A stretch of 64,000 bases of DNA from JAKVBK01 sp022447275 (GCA_047125605.1 CP138932.1:3410001-3474000), one strand, 5' to 3'; counted from the first letter of the stretch, positions 46,432 through 56,106 are shown. Notes: a model not told the origin generated them from the sequence alone. Numbers and translations: made by a program.

Positions 46432-48501
46432 TTAGATCGGAACCATCCCAACCACGGCCGGGCGTGCATCCAAGCCCAGTTCTTCGAAAGACAAGACCGG
46501 GACTTGAATGCCGCGTGCTGCCAAAACCGTACGCAAAAAACGCCTGCGGCGTGACGAGGTAACCATCGCCGGGCGCGTACCCTGCTCAGCAGTGTCAGCC
46601 AGCTTTTCCGAAATGCCGCTTGCCAACCGATTGAATTGCTCGGGGGAAAGAGCGACGTCCACCTGGCCGCCCCCGGCGTCGATTTGCCCGGCGTTGAAGG
46701 CATCCTCCCATTCGGGGGCCAGCTGAAGCAGAGGAACAGTGCCATCATCACGCCGATGATCGGCCACCAATTGGAAGCCAAGCCGCTGTCGGACATGTTC
46801 GCAAATTTGCTCCGGCCCTTGGTAAATTACACGGGCCTCCGCGATGGCTTCGAGGATCACGCCCATGTTGCGGATCGATACCTGTTCGTCGAGCAAGAGG
46901 CGCAGCACCGCGAGAAGCTGATCCACCGGAACCTTGTCGGGCACCAGTTCGTCGATCATGCGTTTGTTGGCTGCCGAGCGTTCATCATCAGAAAGGCGCC
47001 CCATTTCATCAAGCAAACGTCGCAGGGCTTTGAGTGTCATCAGGCGTGACAGATTCCTTTTTATGACTTCTAACAGATGTGTCGCGAGCACTTCGGCCGG
47101 CGTGACAATTGTTGATCCTGTCAGCGCTGCGGTTTCGCGATGCGCTTCCCGGATCCAGCGAGCCGGCGCCCCATACACGGGCTCTGCTACGTCTTCACCT
47201 GCAGGCAAGGCAGATGTGTCTTCCGCCGCCAGTGCCAGCAACTGGTCCGACCGCAGTGTATCACGAGCCTGTTCGACGCCTTGAACGAACATGATGTAGG
47301 TGCCAGGCTGCAAAGCGGCATTGTCGGTCAGTCGAATCTCAGGAAGAATCACGCCGAAACTAGTCGCCACGTGGGTGCGCATGTTGTTTATCCGGGCATC
47401 GAGGCCTGTTGCCGGATCCAAGACCATAGCTACGAGATCTGGTGCAAACTCGACATGAATATCGTCAAGATCAAGCACGTCACCCATCGTTTTGGTAAGT
47501 GGTACGTCTGGGGTGTTTTGAACTTCCTGCAGTGCTGCAGCAGCTTCACGCTTGCCTGCTTGCGCGCCGTAGTAGGCGCAACCTGCGAGCACGAGTGCAC
47601 CGAGGCTGAAGGGTACGAATGGGAGGCCGGGCACCAGACCAAACATCAAAAGCAGAACAGCAACGGTGCCAAGTGCAGCTGGGTGTTTCCCCAATTGACC
47701 CAGCATTGCGAGATCCGCGGCCCCCTTTGCGCCGCCTCGTGCCAACAACAATGCGGATGCAATTGAAATGATGACGGCTGGTATCTGTGTAACCAGGCCG
47801 TCTCCAACTGTTAGGATTGCGTAGGTTTCAAAGGCTTTGCCGAGGGCCATGCCGTGAACAGCTACCCCCATGATCAAACCCATGACAAGGTTCAGCAGGG
47901 TTATGAGCAACCCTGCTACGGCATCGCCTTTCACGAATTTGGAGGCGCCGTCCAGCGAGCCGAAAAATGTGGTTTCGGCCTGTTCTGTTTCCCGGCGTTC
48001 CCGGGCCTCGTCGTGACCAATCGCACCGGCAGCCATATCGCTGTCGATGGCAAGCTGCTTTCCTGGCATGCCATCTAGCGCAAAGCGTGCACCGACCTCT
48101 GCCATCCGGGCGGCGCCCTTTGTGATGACCATGAAATTGACGATGAGCAATACGCCAAAAACCACCAAGCCCATAAATACAGAGCCGCCCATGATGAAGT
48201 TGGCAAACCCTTCAATTACGTTGCCCGCTGCATCCGTGCCGCGGTGGCCCTCTCCAATAATGAGCTTGGTGGAGGAAACGTTCAGTGACAAACGCAGCAT
48301 CAAGGCAGCGAGCAGAACGGTTGGGAATGAGGAGAAATCAAGCGGCCGCTCTACGAATAGCGTGACGGTGAAAATCAAGATCGCCAGTGCGAAGGAAGCA
48401 GCGAGTCCAACATCTAGCATCCAGGCGGGCATAGGCAGGATCATCATAGTGATCACCGCCATTAGGACGACCGCAAGTATCACTGTCGGGCTAAATGTCA
48501 T
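46432..48501 (-). CDS. flhA: Flagellar export protein FlhA
   Basis: 689 aa. An N-terminal membrane half with the family signature FPTVLLAALMLRLSLNVSST and MVITKGAARMAEVGARFALD, GKQLAIDSDMAAGAI, and a cytoplasmic half (about 350-689) that forms the nonameric substrate-docking ring. First gene of the flhA-fliR-flhB-FliJ-like unit. Confidence 0.97.
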   Translation of the reverse strand: MTFSPTVILAVVLMAVITMMILPMPAWMLDVGLAASFALAILIFTVTLFVERPLDFSSFPTVLLAALMLRLSLNVSSTKLIIGEGHRGTDAAGNVIEGFANFIMGGSVFMGLVVFGVLLIVNFMVITKGAARMAEVGARFALDGMPGKQLAIDSDMAAGAIGHDEARERRETEQAETTFFGSLDGASKFVKGDAVAGLLITLLNLVMGLIMGVAVHGMALGKAFETYAILTVGDGLVTQIPAVIISIASALLLARGGAKGAADLAMLGQLGKHPAALGTVAVLLLMFGLVPGLPFVPFSLGALVLAGCAYYGAQAGKREAAAALQEVQNTPDVPLTKTMGDVLDLDDIHVEFAPDLVAMVLDPATGLDARINNMRTHVATSFGVILPEIRLTDNAALQPGTYIMFVQGVEQARDTLRSDQLLALAAEDTSALPAGEDVAEPVYGAPARWIREAHRETAALTGSTIVTPAEVLATHLLEVIKRNLSRLMTLKALRRLLDEMGRLSDDERSAANKRMIDELVPDKVPVDQLLAVLRLLLDEQVSIRNMGVILEAIAEARVIYQGPEQICEHVRQRLGFQLVADHRRDDGTVPLLQLAPEWEDAFNAGQIDAGGGQVDVALSPEQFNRLASGISEKLADTAEQGTRPAMVTSSRRRRFLRTVLAARGIQVPVLSFEELGLDARPAVVGMVPI

Positions 48502-48727
48502 GCGTTACACGCAAGAGTGCCAAAATCGGGCAACTCCACCTTCGACGATATATCAAAATTTTTTGCAGATTGACGACCACTGCGACTGTCCGCAGGCTCT
48601 GCCGCTTTTCTGGTGTATTCTACGCGTAAGATGTCCGCGTTTTTAGACGCATGAAAAATTATCATAAACTTCCTGACATTCTGCCGAGGGTCGGTACAAG
48701 ATGTCCCGACAAGGTCAGAAATAGGTG

Positions 48728-50992
48728 TTATTGGTTTATGATTGGTTCCTTTGAGAGCAAAGACTGAGCTGCTTCCCGAAATGTGGTGGTTCCGTCCAGC
48801 AAGGCTCTGAGGTTCTCTTGTGACAGGTCCGATACCGCAGTTTCTGCCGTTTGCGATAGGCTGACCGCACCATCTGGTTGGATGCTGTTCACGAAAGCGC
48901 GCTGTTCCGGAGCCCCCAGCTCAGTGATCAGCTCCGGATTGCCGGATCGCCAAGCTGCGTCTGCCGCTTGTTTGACTTGGCCGAGGCCTGTGAACGTTTC
49001 CGCGGCCAACGTTTCGTTCCCAACTTCTGATAAGATTTCTGCTCGCAATGAAACCGCGTCGTCGTCTGTCAAATAACTCAGTTGGTCCAGCGCAAGATTT
49101 GGTTTCCCGCGTGCTTTTGATAAACGTGCTTTTAGCAGCAAGAGACCATCTACAGAGTCTTCTATGCTTTCTGCTAGTGCATTGGCTTCCGCCAAAAAGC
49201 CAAGTGTTAAAAGCCTGTTAGCAATATTGATTGCTGTAACGGGCATGAGATCCGCATCCGGCAACATTAAGCCTTCCCGAAAAGCTGCAAGGAGAAAAAG
49301 ATTGTCTGGGGCTATGTCTGCAAGCTTGTCGGCCAGATCGCTACGCAACGCTGCAGTGGCTGTATTTCCAGCACCCTCAAGCGTTTTAAGGTGCTCAAAC
49401 GCCGCCTCGAATCTGCCATCCCGTGCGTGAGCTTTGGCGGCGGCGATGAGCAAATCTTGCGATAGTTTCGTGCCACGGGCTTCCTGTGCGATGCTTTCCG
49501 CTAGAATAATAATGTCCTCCGGCACCGTTTCGGATCGTTTTTCGCGTGCCTCGAGCAAATTAAGCAAGGCGCCCGGTGTTGCTTCTGTATCTGCGCGGAT
49601 TGCTGTCCCAAGGGCGGCTTCTCCGGCAGATGTTTCGCCGGAGGTAAGCCTGTCTTGGCCAATCAAGGAAGCTAGTTCCGTTGGCGGAGGCCCCGGCAAG
49701 CGCTTTAGCATTGCGAGCACGGCTTCAGCTTCTTCAGCGTTATTTGCGCTCCTCAGAGCGAGAACGACATTGATGCCTACAAGCTTTTGCAGGTGCATGG
49801 GCAGTTGACCAAAGCTTTGCTGTACTGCGGGTCCATCCACCTCCGTTTTGGACCCATCAGCCGGAATAGCCAGCAATGCCCACAAAGCTGCCGCTGACGG
49901 GCATTTAAGCCCATGATGCACAAGCCTTGTCTCTCTATTTGGCGTGGAATCAATGATCTCAGCTAAGTCTCGCAGGATATCTGTCCCTTGGGTGCGCGCC
50001 TCTAACAAATTTAGAAGATTTAAGGCCTCAGCACCAAATCCCAGATAAATTTGGAGTTTCGCGGCTGCCATAACAGCAGCTGTATCTATTTGTCCAAGAT
50101 CATCGAATATAGAAAGTCGCGCATCCGCCATTACTTGCTGTGGCGTGCCTTTTCCCCAACTCGCCACATCAATTTGCTCTCGTTCGAGACACGATTGGTA
50201 GGTGTTTTCAAGAGCGTTCTGGTTCTGCATATTACTTTCTCCCAAGCCGCGGTTCGTCCGCAAATGCGCAGCTGGGTTTCCGCTCAGTGGAAGAGAAACT
50301 TCACTATTTCTTGGGTTTTCGCTGCCTTTGGGTTGCTGCAAACGTGTGTCGTTTCCAATCGAGACAAGCCCCTGGCGTGCTGCATTCCCGACAGCATTCA
50401 CCAGTGCCTGCTCAAAAATGGTAAAGTCGGGTACAGTCTTTGGTGCCTCTATGAGAGGAAAAGGTGCTGGCCTCTTTTGGAATACAGACGGAAGCCTTTT
50501 CGCCAGCGTTTCCGAGCGAAATGTTCCTGTGTTGGGGGCCGGAGTTCCGTTGTCTTCTTCCACGGTGCGTGAGCCGGTTTCGAAAAGTGGCCTCGCGAAC
50601 AGATTTCCTTCTGGAGACGGGCCGGAAAAAACATCCAGAACAAGTGTGTTACCTGGGAGTTCAAATGCAACAAGGTGGCACTCGCATTCGCTTTTGAGCG
50701 CCAAAACCTGTTCGTCTGCATTCCAAACGATATCCTGAAGGCGATCACGTGGGATGAGTTCAAAAGACTCTGATAAATCCAATGATATTCCCGAACGCTT
50801 TAGGGCAAGCCCGAAGCCATCTTGCGTCGTTCCAGCGTTCCATTTGGTTGGGCTTTCAAAAACCATTGCGATCCGGGTGAAGGCTGCATGCTCACCGGTT
50901 TGCACACGCACGATTTCGGCAAATGCAGAGTTTGTTAAACTCCACACTATTGCGCCCGCAGCTAGAAAACATGATCTGCTGCTTCTTGTCAT
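48728..50992 (-). CDS. Periplasmic AMIN/TPR-like motility protein (MotC-like)
   Basis: 754 aa with a signal peptide (SCFLAAGAIVWSLTNSAFAE). Residues about 25-125 (VRVQTGEHAAFTRIAMVFES, RLQDIVWNADEQVLALKSEC) resemble an AMIN-type beta domain. The rest is helical repeats resembling TPR (ALNLLNLLEARTQGTDILRD, AHARDGRFEAAFEHLKTLEG). It overlaps motA by ATGA and belongs to the fliL-motE-motA operon. In rhizobia the gene after the stator genes is motC, a periplasmic protein bound to MotB, so a MotC-like role is inferred; there is no direct motif proof. Confidence 0.6.
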   Translation of the reverse strand: MTRSSRSCFLAAGAIVWSLTNSAFAEIVRVQTGEHAAFTRIAMVFESPTKWNAGTTQDGFGLALKRSGISLDLSESFELIPRDRLQDIVWNADEQVLALKSECECHLVAFELPGNTLVLDVFSGPSPEGNLFARPLFETGSRTVEEDNGTPAPNTGTFRSETLAKRLPSVFQKRPAPFPLIEAPKTVPDFTIFEQALVNAVGNAARQGLVSIGNDTRLQQPKGSENPRNSEVSLPLSGNPAAHLRTNRGLGESNMQNQNALENTYQSCLEREQIDVASWGKGTPQQVMADARLSIFDDLGQIDTAAVMAAAKLQIYLGFGAEALNLLNLLEARTQGTDILRDLAEIIDSTPNRETRLVHHGLKCPSAAALWALLAIPADGSKTEVDGPAVQQSFGQLPMHLQKLVGINVVLALRSANNAEEAEAVLAMLKRLPGPPPTELASLIGQDRLTSGETSAGEAALGTAIRADTEATPGALLNLLEAREKRSETVPEDIIILAESIAQEARGTKLSQDLLIAAAKAHARDGRFEAAFEHLKTLEGAGNTATAALRSDLADKLADIAPDNLFLLAAFREGLMLPDADLMPVTAINIANRLLTLGFLAEANALAESIEDSVDGLLLLKARLSKARGKPNLALDQLSYLTDDDAVSLRAEILSEVGNETLAAETFTGLGQVKQAADAAWRSGNPELITELGAPEQRAFVNSIQPDGAVSLSQTAETAVSDLSQENLRALLDGTTTFREAAQSLLSKEPIINQ

Positions 50993-51861
50993 GCTGCATC
51001 CTGCTGTTTGACCGCCTTTATTGCCTCTTCCAGTTCACTGTAGCTGGGACGGCAATGGCTCGGCGTGTTTTGACGCCCAACTTCAATGCAGATGTTGGTC
51101 GCGTGGTTATGAAGATTGGCCACCAGAACCTCACGGATCAGTTGGTAAAAGTGGCCGTCTTCCTCAGTGATTGTCTTCAACTTAGAGGCAAAAGGCCCAA
51201 CTAGCCCATAGGCTAAGAATACCCCTAGGAACGTTCCGACAAGGGCCCCGCCGATCATTTTTCCAAGGATTTCAGGTGGCTGGTCAATGGATCCCATTGT
51301 TTTGATCACACCCAATACAGCGGCGACAATGCCCAATGCCGGCAAGCCGTCCGCTACAGTTTGGAGAGCGTGGCTGGAATGCATTGCATGGTGGTTGTTG
51401 GTTTCCATCCGCTTTTCCAAGACTTCTTCGACTTGGTGAGGGTCATCATAGTTCATGGATGCTGAGCGCATGGTGTCGCAAATTAGATCGATCGCTTCTT
51501 GATCACTGAGAATTTTCGGGTATCGCGTAAAAATTGCGCTTTCGGCGGGGGCCTCGATATGTTCCTCGATCGCAACTGGGTTTTGACGGGCCAACCGAAC
51601 CAATTCGAAAAGGAGACAAAGTAGATCTCGATAGTCATCGTGTTTCCAGCGCGCCCCTTTGAAGACCTTCCCAAGATCTTTCACAGTATGTTTGATTGAT
51701 GACAAATCGTTGGAAATAACAAATGCCCCGATAGCCGCGCCGCCTATCATCGTCATCTCGTAGGGTAACGACTTCAGGATGATTCCCATCTTGCCTCCAG
51801 CGGCCAGATAGCCGCCAAAAACCATTACAAAAATGACGATTATCCCGATGATACCGACCAT
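50989..51861 (-). CDS. motA: Flagellar motor stator protein MotA
   Basis: 290 aa, four helices. MVGIIGIIVIFVMVFGGYLA, the conserved cytoplasmic loop (NNHHAMHSSHALQTVADGLP followed by ALGIVAAVLGVIKTMG), and PPEILGKMIGGALVGTFLGV are typical. Forms the ion channel with MotB, but no motB is adjacent. Confidence 0.96.
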   Translation of the reverse strand: MVGIIGIIVIFVMVFGGYLAAGGKMGIILKSLPYEMTMIGGAAIGAFVISNDLSSIKHTVKDLGKVFKGARWKHDDYRDLLCLLFELVRLARQNPVAIEEHIEAPAESAIFTRYPKILSDQEAIDLICDTMRSASMNYDDPHQVEEVLEKRMETNNHHAMHSSHALQTVADGLPALGIVAAVLGVIKTMGSIDQPPEILGKMIGGALVGTFLGVFLAYGLVGPFASKLKTITEEDGHFYQLIREVLVANLHNHATNICIEVGRQNTPSHCRPSYSELEEAIKAVKQQDAA

Positions 51862-51933
51862 GGCATTTCACCCTTGTGCGTTCTAATCAGGGAGCAGTAT
51901 CGAAGCGACCACTTAAGAAAATCTGATTGAAAG

Positions 51934-52524
51934 CTAATCTGTTGGTGCGTCGATGTTTCTTCCCGACAGGGTTAGGCTGATGGCATAAGCTTTTTCTGGT
52001 GAAAGCCCCGACAGTATCTGCGCCGCACTTGCAGCTTGCATTCGGCCTAAAAAGCCAGCCGCAAAACTCGGCTCCATGGCCTCAAAAAGAACGGCAGCGT
52101 CTTTGGGCTTCATATTTTCATAAACTTTTGTGAGGTTTTCGAGATCATTTTCTGCGGCGCTATCTGCGATAGCCATTGTCTGGCGTAATGTTTCTTCGGC
52201 TGCTGAGAGTTCTTGGAGACGTGCTCCTATTTCCTGAGACAGTTTTTCAAGGGTCTTATCGCGCAGGTCGAGTGCTTCTTCTCGCCGCGTTAAATCCTGC
52301 TCCCGTGCACGCAGGCGTGCGAGAAGGAGCCCCACAGTTTCCTCGTCATCAATCATAGGTGCAGCCGTTTGCTCAGCGATCGTATTTCCGACCGCCATTG
52401 CGTTTGTGACGAAAAGCAATCCATCACTATTGCCGAGGCGCAGTGCTATAGACCCGGTCAAGATCAGAATGATGACCGGTAGACTTGACCGGATTGGTCT
52501 TCGCTTGGCGCGTTTTTCGCTCAC
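51934..52524 (-). CDS. MotE-like chaperone (MgtE-N type)
   Basis: 196 aa. One membrane anchor or signal (SSLPVIILILTGSIALRL), a coiled coil (RLRAREQDLTRREEALDLRD), and a C-terminal MgtE-N-like helical repeat (VYENMKPKDAAVLFEAMEPS, FLGRMQAASAAQILSGLSPE). This layout matches MotE of rhizobia, a periplasmic chaperone for MotC. Supports the MotC reading of the gene behind motA. Overlaps the upstream gene by ATGA. Confidence 0.75.
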   Translation of the reverse strand: MSEKRAKRRPIRSSLPVIILILTGSIALRLGNSDGLLFVTNAMAVGNTIAEQTAAPMIDDEETVGLLLARLRAREQDLTRREEALDLRDKTLEKLSQEIGARLQELSAAEETLRQTMAIADSAAENDLENLTKVYENMKPKDAAVLFEAMEPSFAAGFLGRMQAASAAQILSGLSPEKAYAISLTLSGRNIDAPTD

Positions 52525-52871
52525 AATGCGGTCTCCACACTGCGGCGGGTGCGCGTTACAGCACGGTTCCGCTTGAATGTGGGTTGTGCGGGCGTTTCTT
52601 GCAGTGCTGCCAGCATCAGTTCCAATCTGTCAGCGGCATCTTCGGCACGTAATGTCGATTCTGACAGTGATTTTGATGACGCGCGTGCGCTGGAATGTGC
52701 CTGGCCCAGCGCTTTGCGTAGGTCATCAACTTGCATGGAGAGTACAGCGACAGCCCCACCCATGCCTTTCTCAAGGTCTGTGAACCTTGCCAAGCGGCGC
52801 GATAGTACGAAACAATAGAGCGCGGCGCTGAAAGCCCCGGCTGCGAGCATTATATCTGCAATGAACGACAT
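52521..52871 (-). CDS. Small membrane-anchored coiled-coil protein, flagellar operon
   Basis: 116 aa. One N-terminal helix (IMLAAGAFSAALYCFVLSR), then a coiled-coil stretch (VAVLSMQVDDLRKALGQAHS, SSKSLSESTLRAEDAADRLE) and a basic tail. It lies between fliL and the MotE-like gene with tight spacing. Function unknown; possibly DUF6468-like, a family seen in such clusters, but that is only a guess. Confidence 0.65.
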   Translation of the reverse strand: MSFIADIMLAAGAFSAALYCFVLSRRLARFTDLEKGMGGAVAVLSMQVDDLRKALGQAHSSARASSKSLSESTLRAEDAADRLELMLAALQETPAQPTFKRNRAVTRTRRSVETAL

Positions 52872-52887
52872 TCTGTCCCTCTTTTGT

Positions 52888-53475
52888 TCAATTCAGTACG
52901 AACTCCGACACCAGCAGGTCTTTGACCACGCCTTCGCCAACAACCAATTGGACGCGCCTGAGCATTTGAGCGCGTAGTCGAATAAGCATTGTAGGATCGG
53001 TGAGCTCTTCCGGTCGGGTCGCACGCAAATAGCCGTTAAGCACGTCCATGACGCGCGGCATCAGCGCTTGGACTGCTTCTTCGGCCCCTGCGTTCACCTC
53101 GAGATGGCCGCGAAAACGCAAATGTGCAAGCGATTGGCCCGTCCCAAGTGAGACAACTAGCGGGTCAATTTCTACAAATGTTGCTGTTAATGGCGTGGCA
53201 AGCGCTGCACTGTTTTTTTCACTCTCTCCACCGCTAATTGAGCCTGTTTCAGATGCGATGCCATTCTTTGTGCCGATAACCGCTACGTCTTTCTGAGTAG
53301 CCGCATCTGCGCCACCAACGAGATCTTTAAGCAGCCCGGTATAGGACGCATAAAAGCCGCCTGCACCAAACGCGATTGCGGCTAAAAGACCAAGAACCAA
53401 GGGGGCTTTGGACGATTTTCCAGAAGATTCGCTCCCGGTCCCGTCAATTTCTGTCTGTGCTTGTTTTTCGGCCAC
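52888..53475 (-). CDS. fliL: Flagellar basal body-associated protein FliL
   Basis: 195 aa. Membrane helix (APLVLGLLAAIAFGAGGFYA), linker, then the FliL domain: FVEIDPLVVSLGTGQSLAHL, RFRGHLEVNAGAEEAVQALM and the ending VGEGVVKDLLVSEFVLN, which matches the FliL pattern EGxVxDvxFteFVv. FliL surrounds the stator at the motor. Heads the operon that includes motA; divergent from fliF. Confidence 0.92.
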   Translation of the reverse strand: MAEKQAQTEIDGTGSESSGKSSKAPLVLGLLAAIAFGAGGFYASYTGLLKDLVGGADAATQKDVAVIGTKNGIASETGSISGGESEKNSAALATPLTATFVEIDPLVVSLGTGQSLAHLRFRGHLEVNAGAEEAVQALMPRVMDVLNGYLRATRPEELTDPTMLIRLRAQMLRRVQLVVGEGVVKDLLVSEFVLN

Positions 53476-53525
53476 TGGCCTACCTCATCGAAAAAGTGAC
53501 TTACAGGCTTATAGCTGCAGCTCAA

Positions 53526-53540
53526 CTAACCGATTGTTAA
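53526..53540. promoter_or_regulatory. Candidate CtrA-type box between fliL and fliF
   Basis: CTAACCGATTGTTAA fits TTAA-N7-TTAA with one mismatch, 17 bases before the fliF start, within the 81-base divergent gap. Confidence 0.5.
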
Positions 53541-53556
53541 TCGCAATGCCGCAAGG

Positions 53557-55236
53557 ATGACCCACAACAGGGCAGAACGCCCAAACAGGTGGAGTGCGAA
53601 CTTGCAAAACCTCCTTTCGGTCTGGAACGGACTTGATATGCGGCGCCGTGCGGTTTTGGCCTTGGCAACTGCAGCGGTCTTTGTATCGGTATTATTGATG
53701 TCGCGGATGGCCGCGTCTCCACAGATGTCACTGCTATTTGCTGGGCTGGATAGTACGGCGGCAGGTGAGATCGTCTCCACGCTTGAAGGCCAGTCAGAGC
53801 CCTACGAAGTACGGGGCAACGGCATCTATGTGGCTTCTGAGCGCCGCGATGCGCTGCGTTTGAGCCTCGCGGCAGATGGGCTGCCAGCAACGGGTGGCGC
53901 GGGCTATGAGCTTTTGGACACGCTGTCCGGCTTTGGCACAACAAGCCAAATGTTCGATGCTGCATATTGGCGGGCGAAAGAGGGTGAATTAGCGCGAACG
54001 ATCGTGGCGGCGCCATTTGCCAAATCCGTTCGGGTACACATTTCGAATCGGTCAGCAGGACAACCTTTTCGACAGGGCCCTCCACCTTCGGCTTCTGTAT
54101 TTGTAACGCCAGCCTCCGATGCAATCACGGCGGACCAGTCTCGCGCATTGGCTTTTCTGGTGGCGTCTGCGGTTGAGGGCTTGGATGCGGCGAACGTTGC
54201 CGTCATTGACGCCAGAACAGGTGCGGTGCTTTCCTTGGAGGAGACCGTGCCACTTGCCGAGGCGGGTGCAGATCGTGCCGATATATTGAAAGCGCGCGTT
54301 GAGCGCTTGTTGGCGGCGCATGTTGGCCAAGGACGTGCAATCGTTGAAGTCTCAGTGGAGACGAACCTGGCCAGCGAACAGATCACTGAACGCCGATTTG
54401 ATCCCGACAGCCGCGTTGCAATAAGCACCGACACGGAGGAGCGCTCCAGCCAATCTGCGGGTAATGATGGGGCTGTAACAGTTGCTTCTAACTTGCCGGA
54501 CGGAGATGGCGCAGAAGGGCAGGGCAGCAGCAGCCAAAACAGCGAAACGCGCGAGCGTATCAATTTTGAAGTGTCCGAAACGCAGCGCGAAGTCGTCCTT
54601 GCGCCTGGGGCCGTGACGCGAATTACAGTGGCTGTCCTCGTGGATGGTCTGATTGATGCGGCGACGCAGCAATGGCGCCCGCGCAGCGAGGCAGAGCTGG
54701 CCTCTCTCCAAGACCTGGTCGCATCTGCTGTCGGTTTTAATGCCGATAGAGGCGACGTCATCACTCTAAAGTCATTGGCTTTTCAGCCTGTTGAGCAACT
54801 TGGAACGCTGGCGGAGGCCTCATTGATGTCCGGGCTTACCCTTGATCTGACACACTTGTTGCAGATCGTGATCCTAGCATTGGTTGCCGTCACTATTGCT
54901 CTGTTTGTGATCAAACCACTCCTGATGAAGCCCCCCCTTCTTACAGCGACAGCTTTGCCGCCAGTCAATGGCGGGGACAGTAGTCCTGCGGATAAGGGCC
55001 TTGGAGAGTTTGAGGAGATCTCTCCCTCCGCCTTTGATCTCGATACCCCCACAGGTGAGTTGGGCAACGATTTTGATTTTGCAGGTGCAGGTGATTTTTC
55101 TCTGCCGGAGTTGTCTGGCTTTGACGCAGCTAACGAAGATCCGGTGGCCCGGTTGCGCCACCTGATTGAGGAGCGCCGGGATGAAACCGTTGAAGTCTTG
55201 CGCGGCTGGATGGACGACAAAAAGGAGAAAACGTGA
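53557..55236 (+). CDS. fliF: Flagellar MS-ring protein FliF
   Basis: 559 aa. Two membrane helices (near residues 30-48 and 430-450) enclose a large periplasmic region with the ring-building motifs FAGLDSTAAGEIVSTLEGQS, GGAGYELLDTLSGFGTTSQM and VRVHISNRSAGQPFRQGPPP, and VAVIDARTGAVLS. The C-terminal tail (RLRHLIEERRDETVEVLRGW) is where FliG binds, though fliG is not in the window. The ATG at 53557 has little room for a ribosome-binding site, so the start is not certain. Confidence 0.95.
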   Translation: MTHNRAERPNRWSANLQNLLSVWNGLDMRRRAVLALATAAVFVSVLLMSRMAASPQMSLLFAGLDSTAAGEIVSTLEGQSEPYEVRGNGIYVASERRDALRLSLAADGLPATGGAGYELLDTLSGFGTTSQMFDAAYWRAKEGELARTIVAAPFAKSVRVHISNRSAGQPFRQGPPPSASVFVTPASDAITADQSRALAFLVASAVEGLDAANVAVIDARTGAVLSLEETVPLAEAGADRADILKARVERLLAAHVGQGRAIVEVSVETNLASEQITERRFDPDSRVAISTDTEERSSQSAGNDGAVTVASNLPDGDGAEGQGSSSQNSETRERINFEVSETQREVVLAPGAVTRITVAVLVDGLIDAATQQWRPRSEAELASLQDLVASAVGFNADRGDVITLKSLAFQPVEQLGTLAEASLMSGLTLDLTHLLQIVILALVAVTIALFVIKPLLMKPPLLTATALPPVNGGDSSPADKGLGEFEEISPSAFDLDTPTGELGNDFDFAGAGDFSLPELSGFDAANEDPVARLRHLIEERRDETVEVLRGWMDDKKEKT

Positions 55237-55832
55237 TGACCCGTCCGCTTTTGCTGGAGAGCTTTGATGGTGTTCAGACTTCGTCCTCTGAGCCTGAAGC
55301 CGGTCTTATAGAAGAGAAGTGGCTTGAGGCGTTCGAAAAGGGCTACAAAGACGGCTGGGAGGATGCCGAAAGTGCAATCACCCGAAGGCAAGGCCATATC
55401 ACCGACGCATTCGCGCAAAATCTTCAGGATCTTGGATTCACGCTCGGTGAGGCGCGCGCGGCTGTGCGCAAAGAAGTATCGGCACTTTTAAAGGGCGTTC
55501 TTGAAACGATGTTGCCGGAAATTCTGCATCATCTTCTTGGTCCTCAGATTTTGTCTGAACTCGAAGCGTTCGCAGCGCAAAGCTCCGATGTTGTTATTGG
55601 AATTCATGTTTTCCCCGACCAGAGTGCTGCAGTCAGCCGAGCCCTGTCCGCAGTAGCGAACGCCCAGGTTCAGATTGTTGCAGATGACAGCGTGGCACTG
55701 AACACAGCTGTTCTCAAGTTTGCCTCGGCTGAGCGTGAAATCGACTTGAACGCGGCTCTGTTGGATATGGCAGAGACCCTTGCCCCTTATTTCGATGAAA
55801 ATGCTCAATATGAGGAGACGGCATATGGCTGA
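55236..55832 (+). CDS. fliH: FliH-like flagellar assembly protein
   Basis: 198 aa. Acidic, helical (EKWLEAFEKGYKDGWEDAES) with an alanine-rich C-terminal half, as in FliH, which holds FliI inactive until docked. ATG chosen at 55236 (TGATG overlap with the fliF stop, AGGAG eight bases upstream); GTG 55233 is possible. Sequence similarity to FliH is visible mainly in the GYxxG-like helix; position after fliF supports it. Confidence 0.72.
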   Translation: MTRPLLLESFDGVQTSSSEPEAGLIEEKWLEAFEKGYKDGWEDAESAITRRQGHITDAFAQNLQDLGFTLGEARAAVRKEVSALLKGVLETMLPEILHHLLGPQILSELEAFAAQSSDVVIGIHVFPDQSAAVSRALSAVANAQVQIVADDSVALNTAVLKFASAEREIDLNAALLDMAETLAPYFDENAQYEETAYG

Positions 55833-56106
55833 ACCAATGCAGAACCTGTCTGAGGAAACGCCTTTTGGACAGGTGCCCGTGGAAATCACTGTGTCAGTTG
55901 GCAGGGCGCGGCCTCGTATTCGCGACCTGCTTGATCTCGCGCCCGACGCGGTTCTGCCCTTGGATCGGAATATTGACGACCCTGTGGAATTGTATGTTGG
56001 TCAGAGGCTTATTGCCCGTGGTGTGTTGGAGGAATCCGAGCAGGAGGGTGCCGGGCGTTTGCTGGTCAGGCTGACTGAAGTGGCAAAAGGTGGGGCCGGA
56101 CTCTGA
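55825..56106 (+). CDS. fliN: Flagellar switch protein FliN
   Basis: 93 aa SpoA-domain protein. PVEITVSVGRARPRIRDLLD, LAPDAVLPLDRNIDDPVELY and the ending VGQRLIARGVLEE match FliN. Start 55825 has GAGGAGA upstream and overlaps fliH by 8 bases. Part of the C-ring; its partners FliM and FliG are not encoded here. Confidence 0.94.
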   Translation: MAEPMQNLSEETPFGQVPVEITVSVGRARPRIRDLLDLAPDAVLPLDRNIDDPVELYVGQRLIARGVLEESEQEGAGRLLVRLTEVAKGGAGL

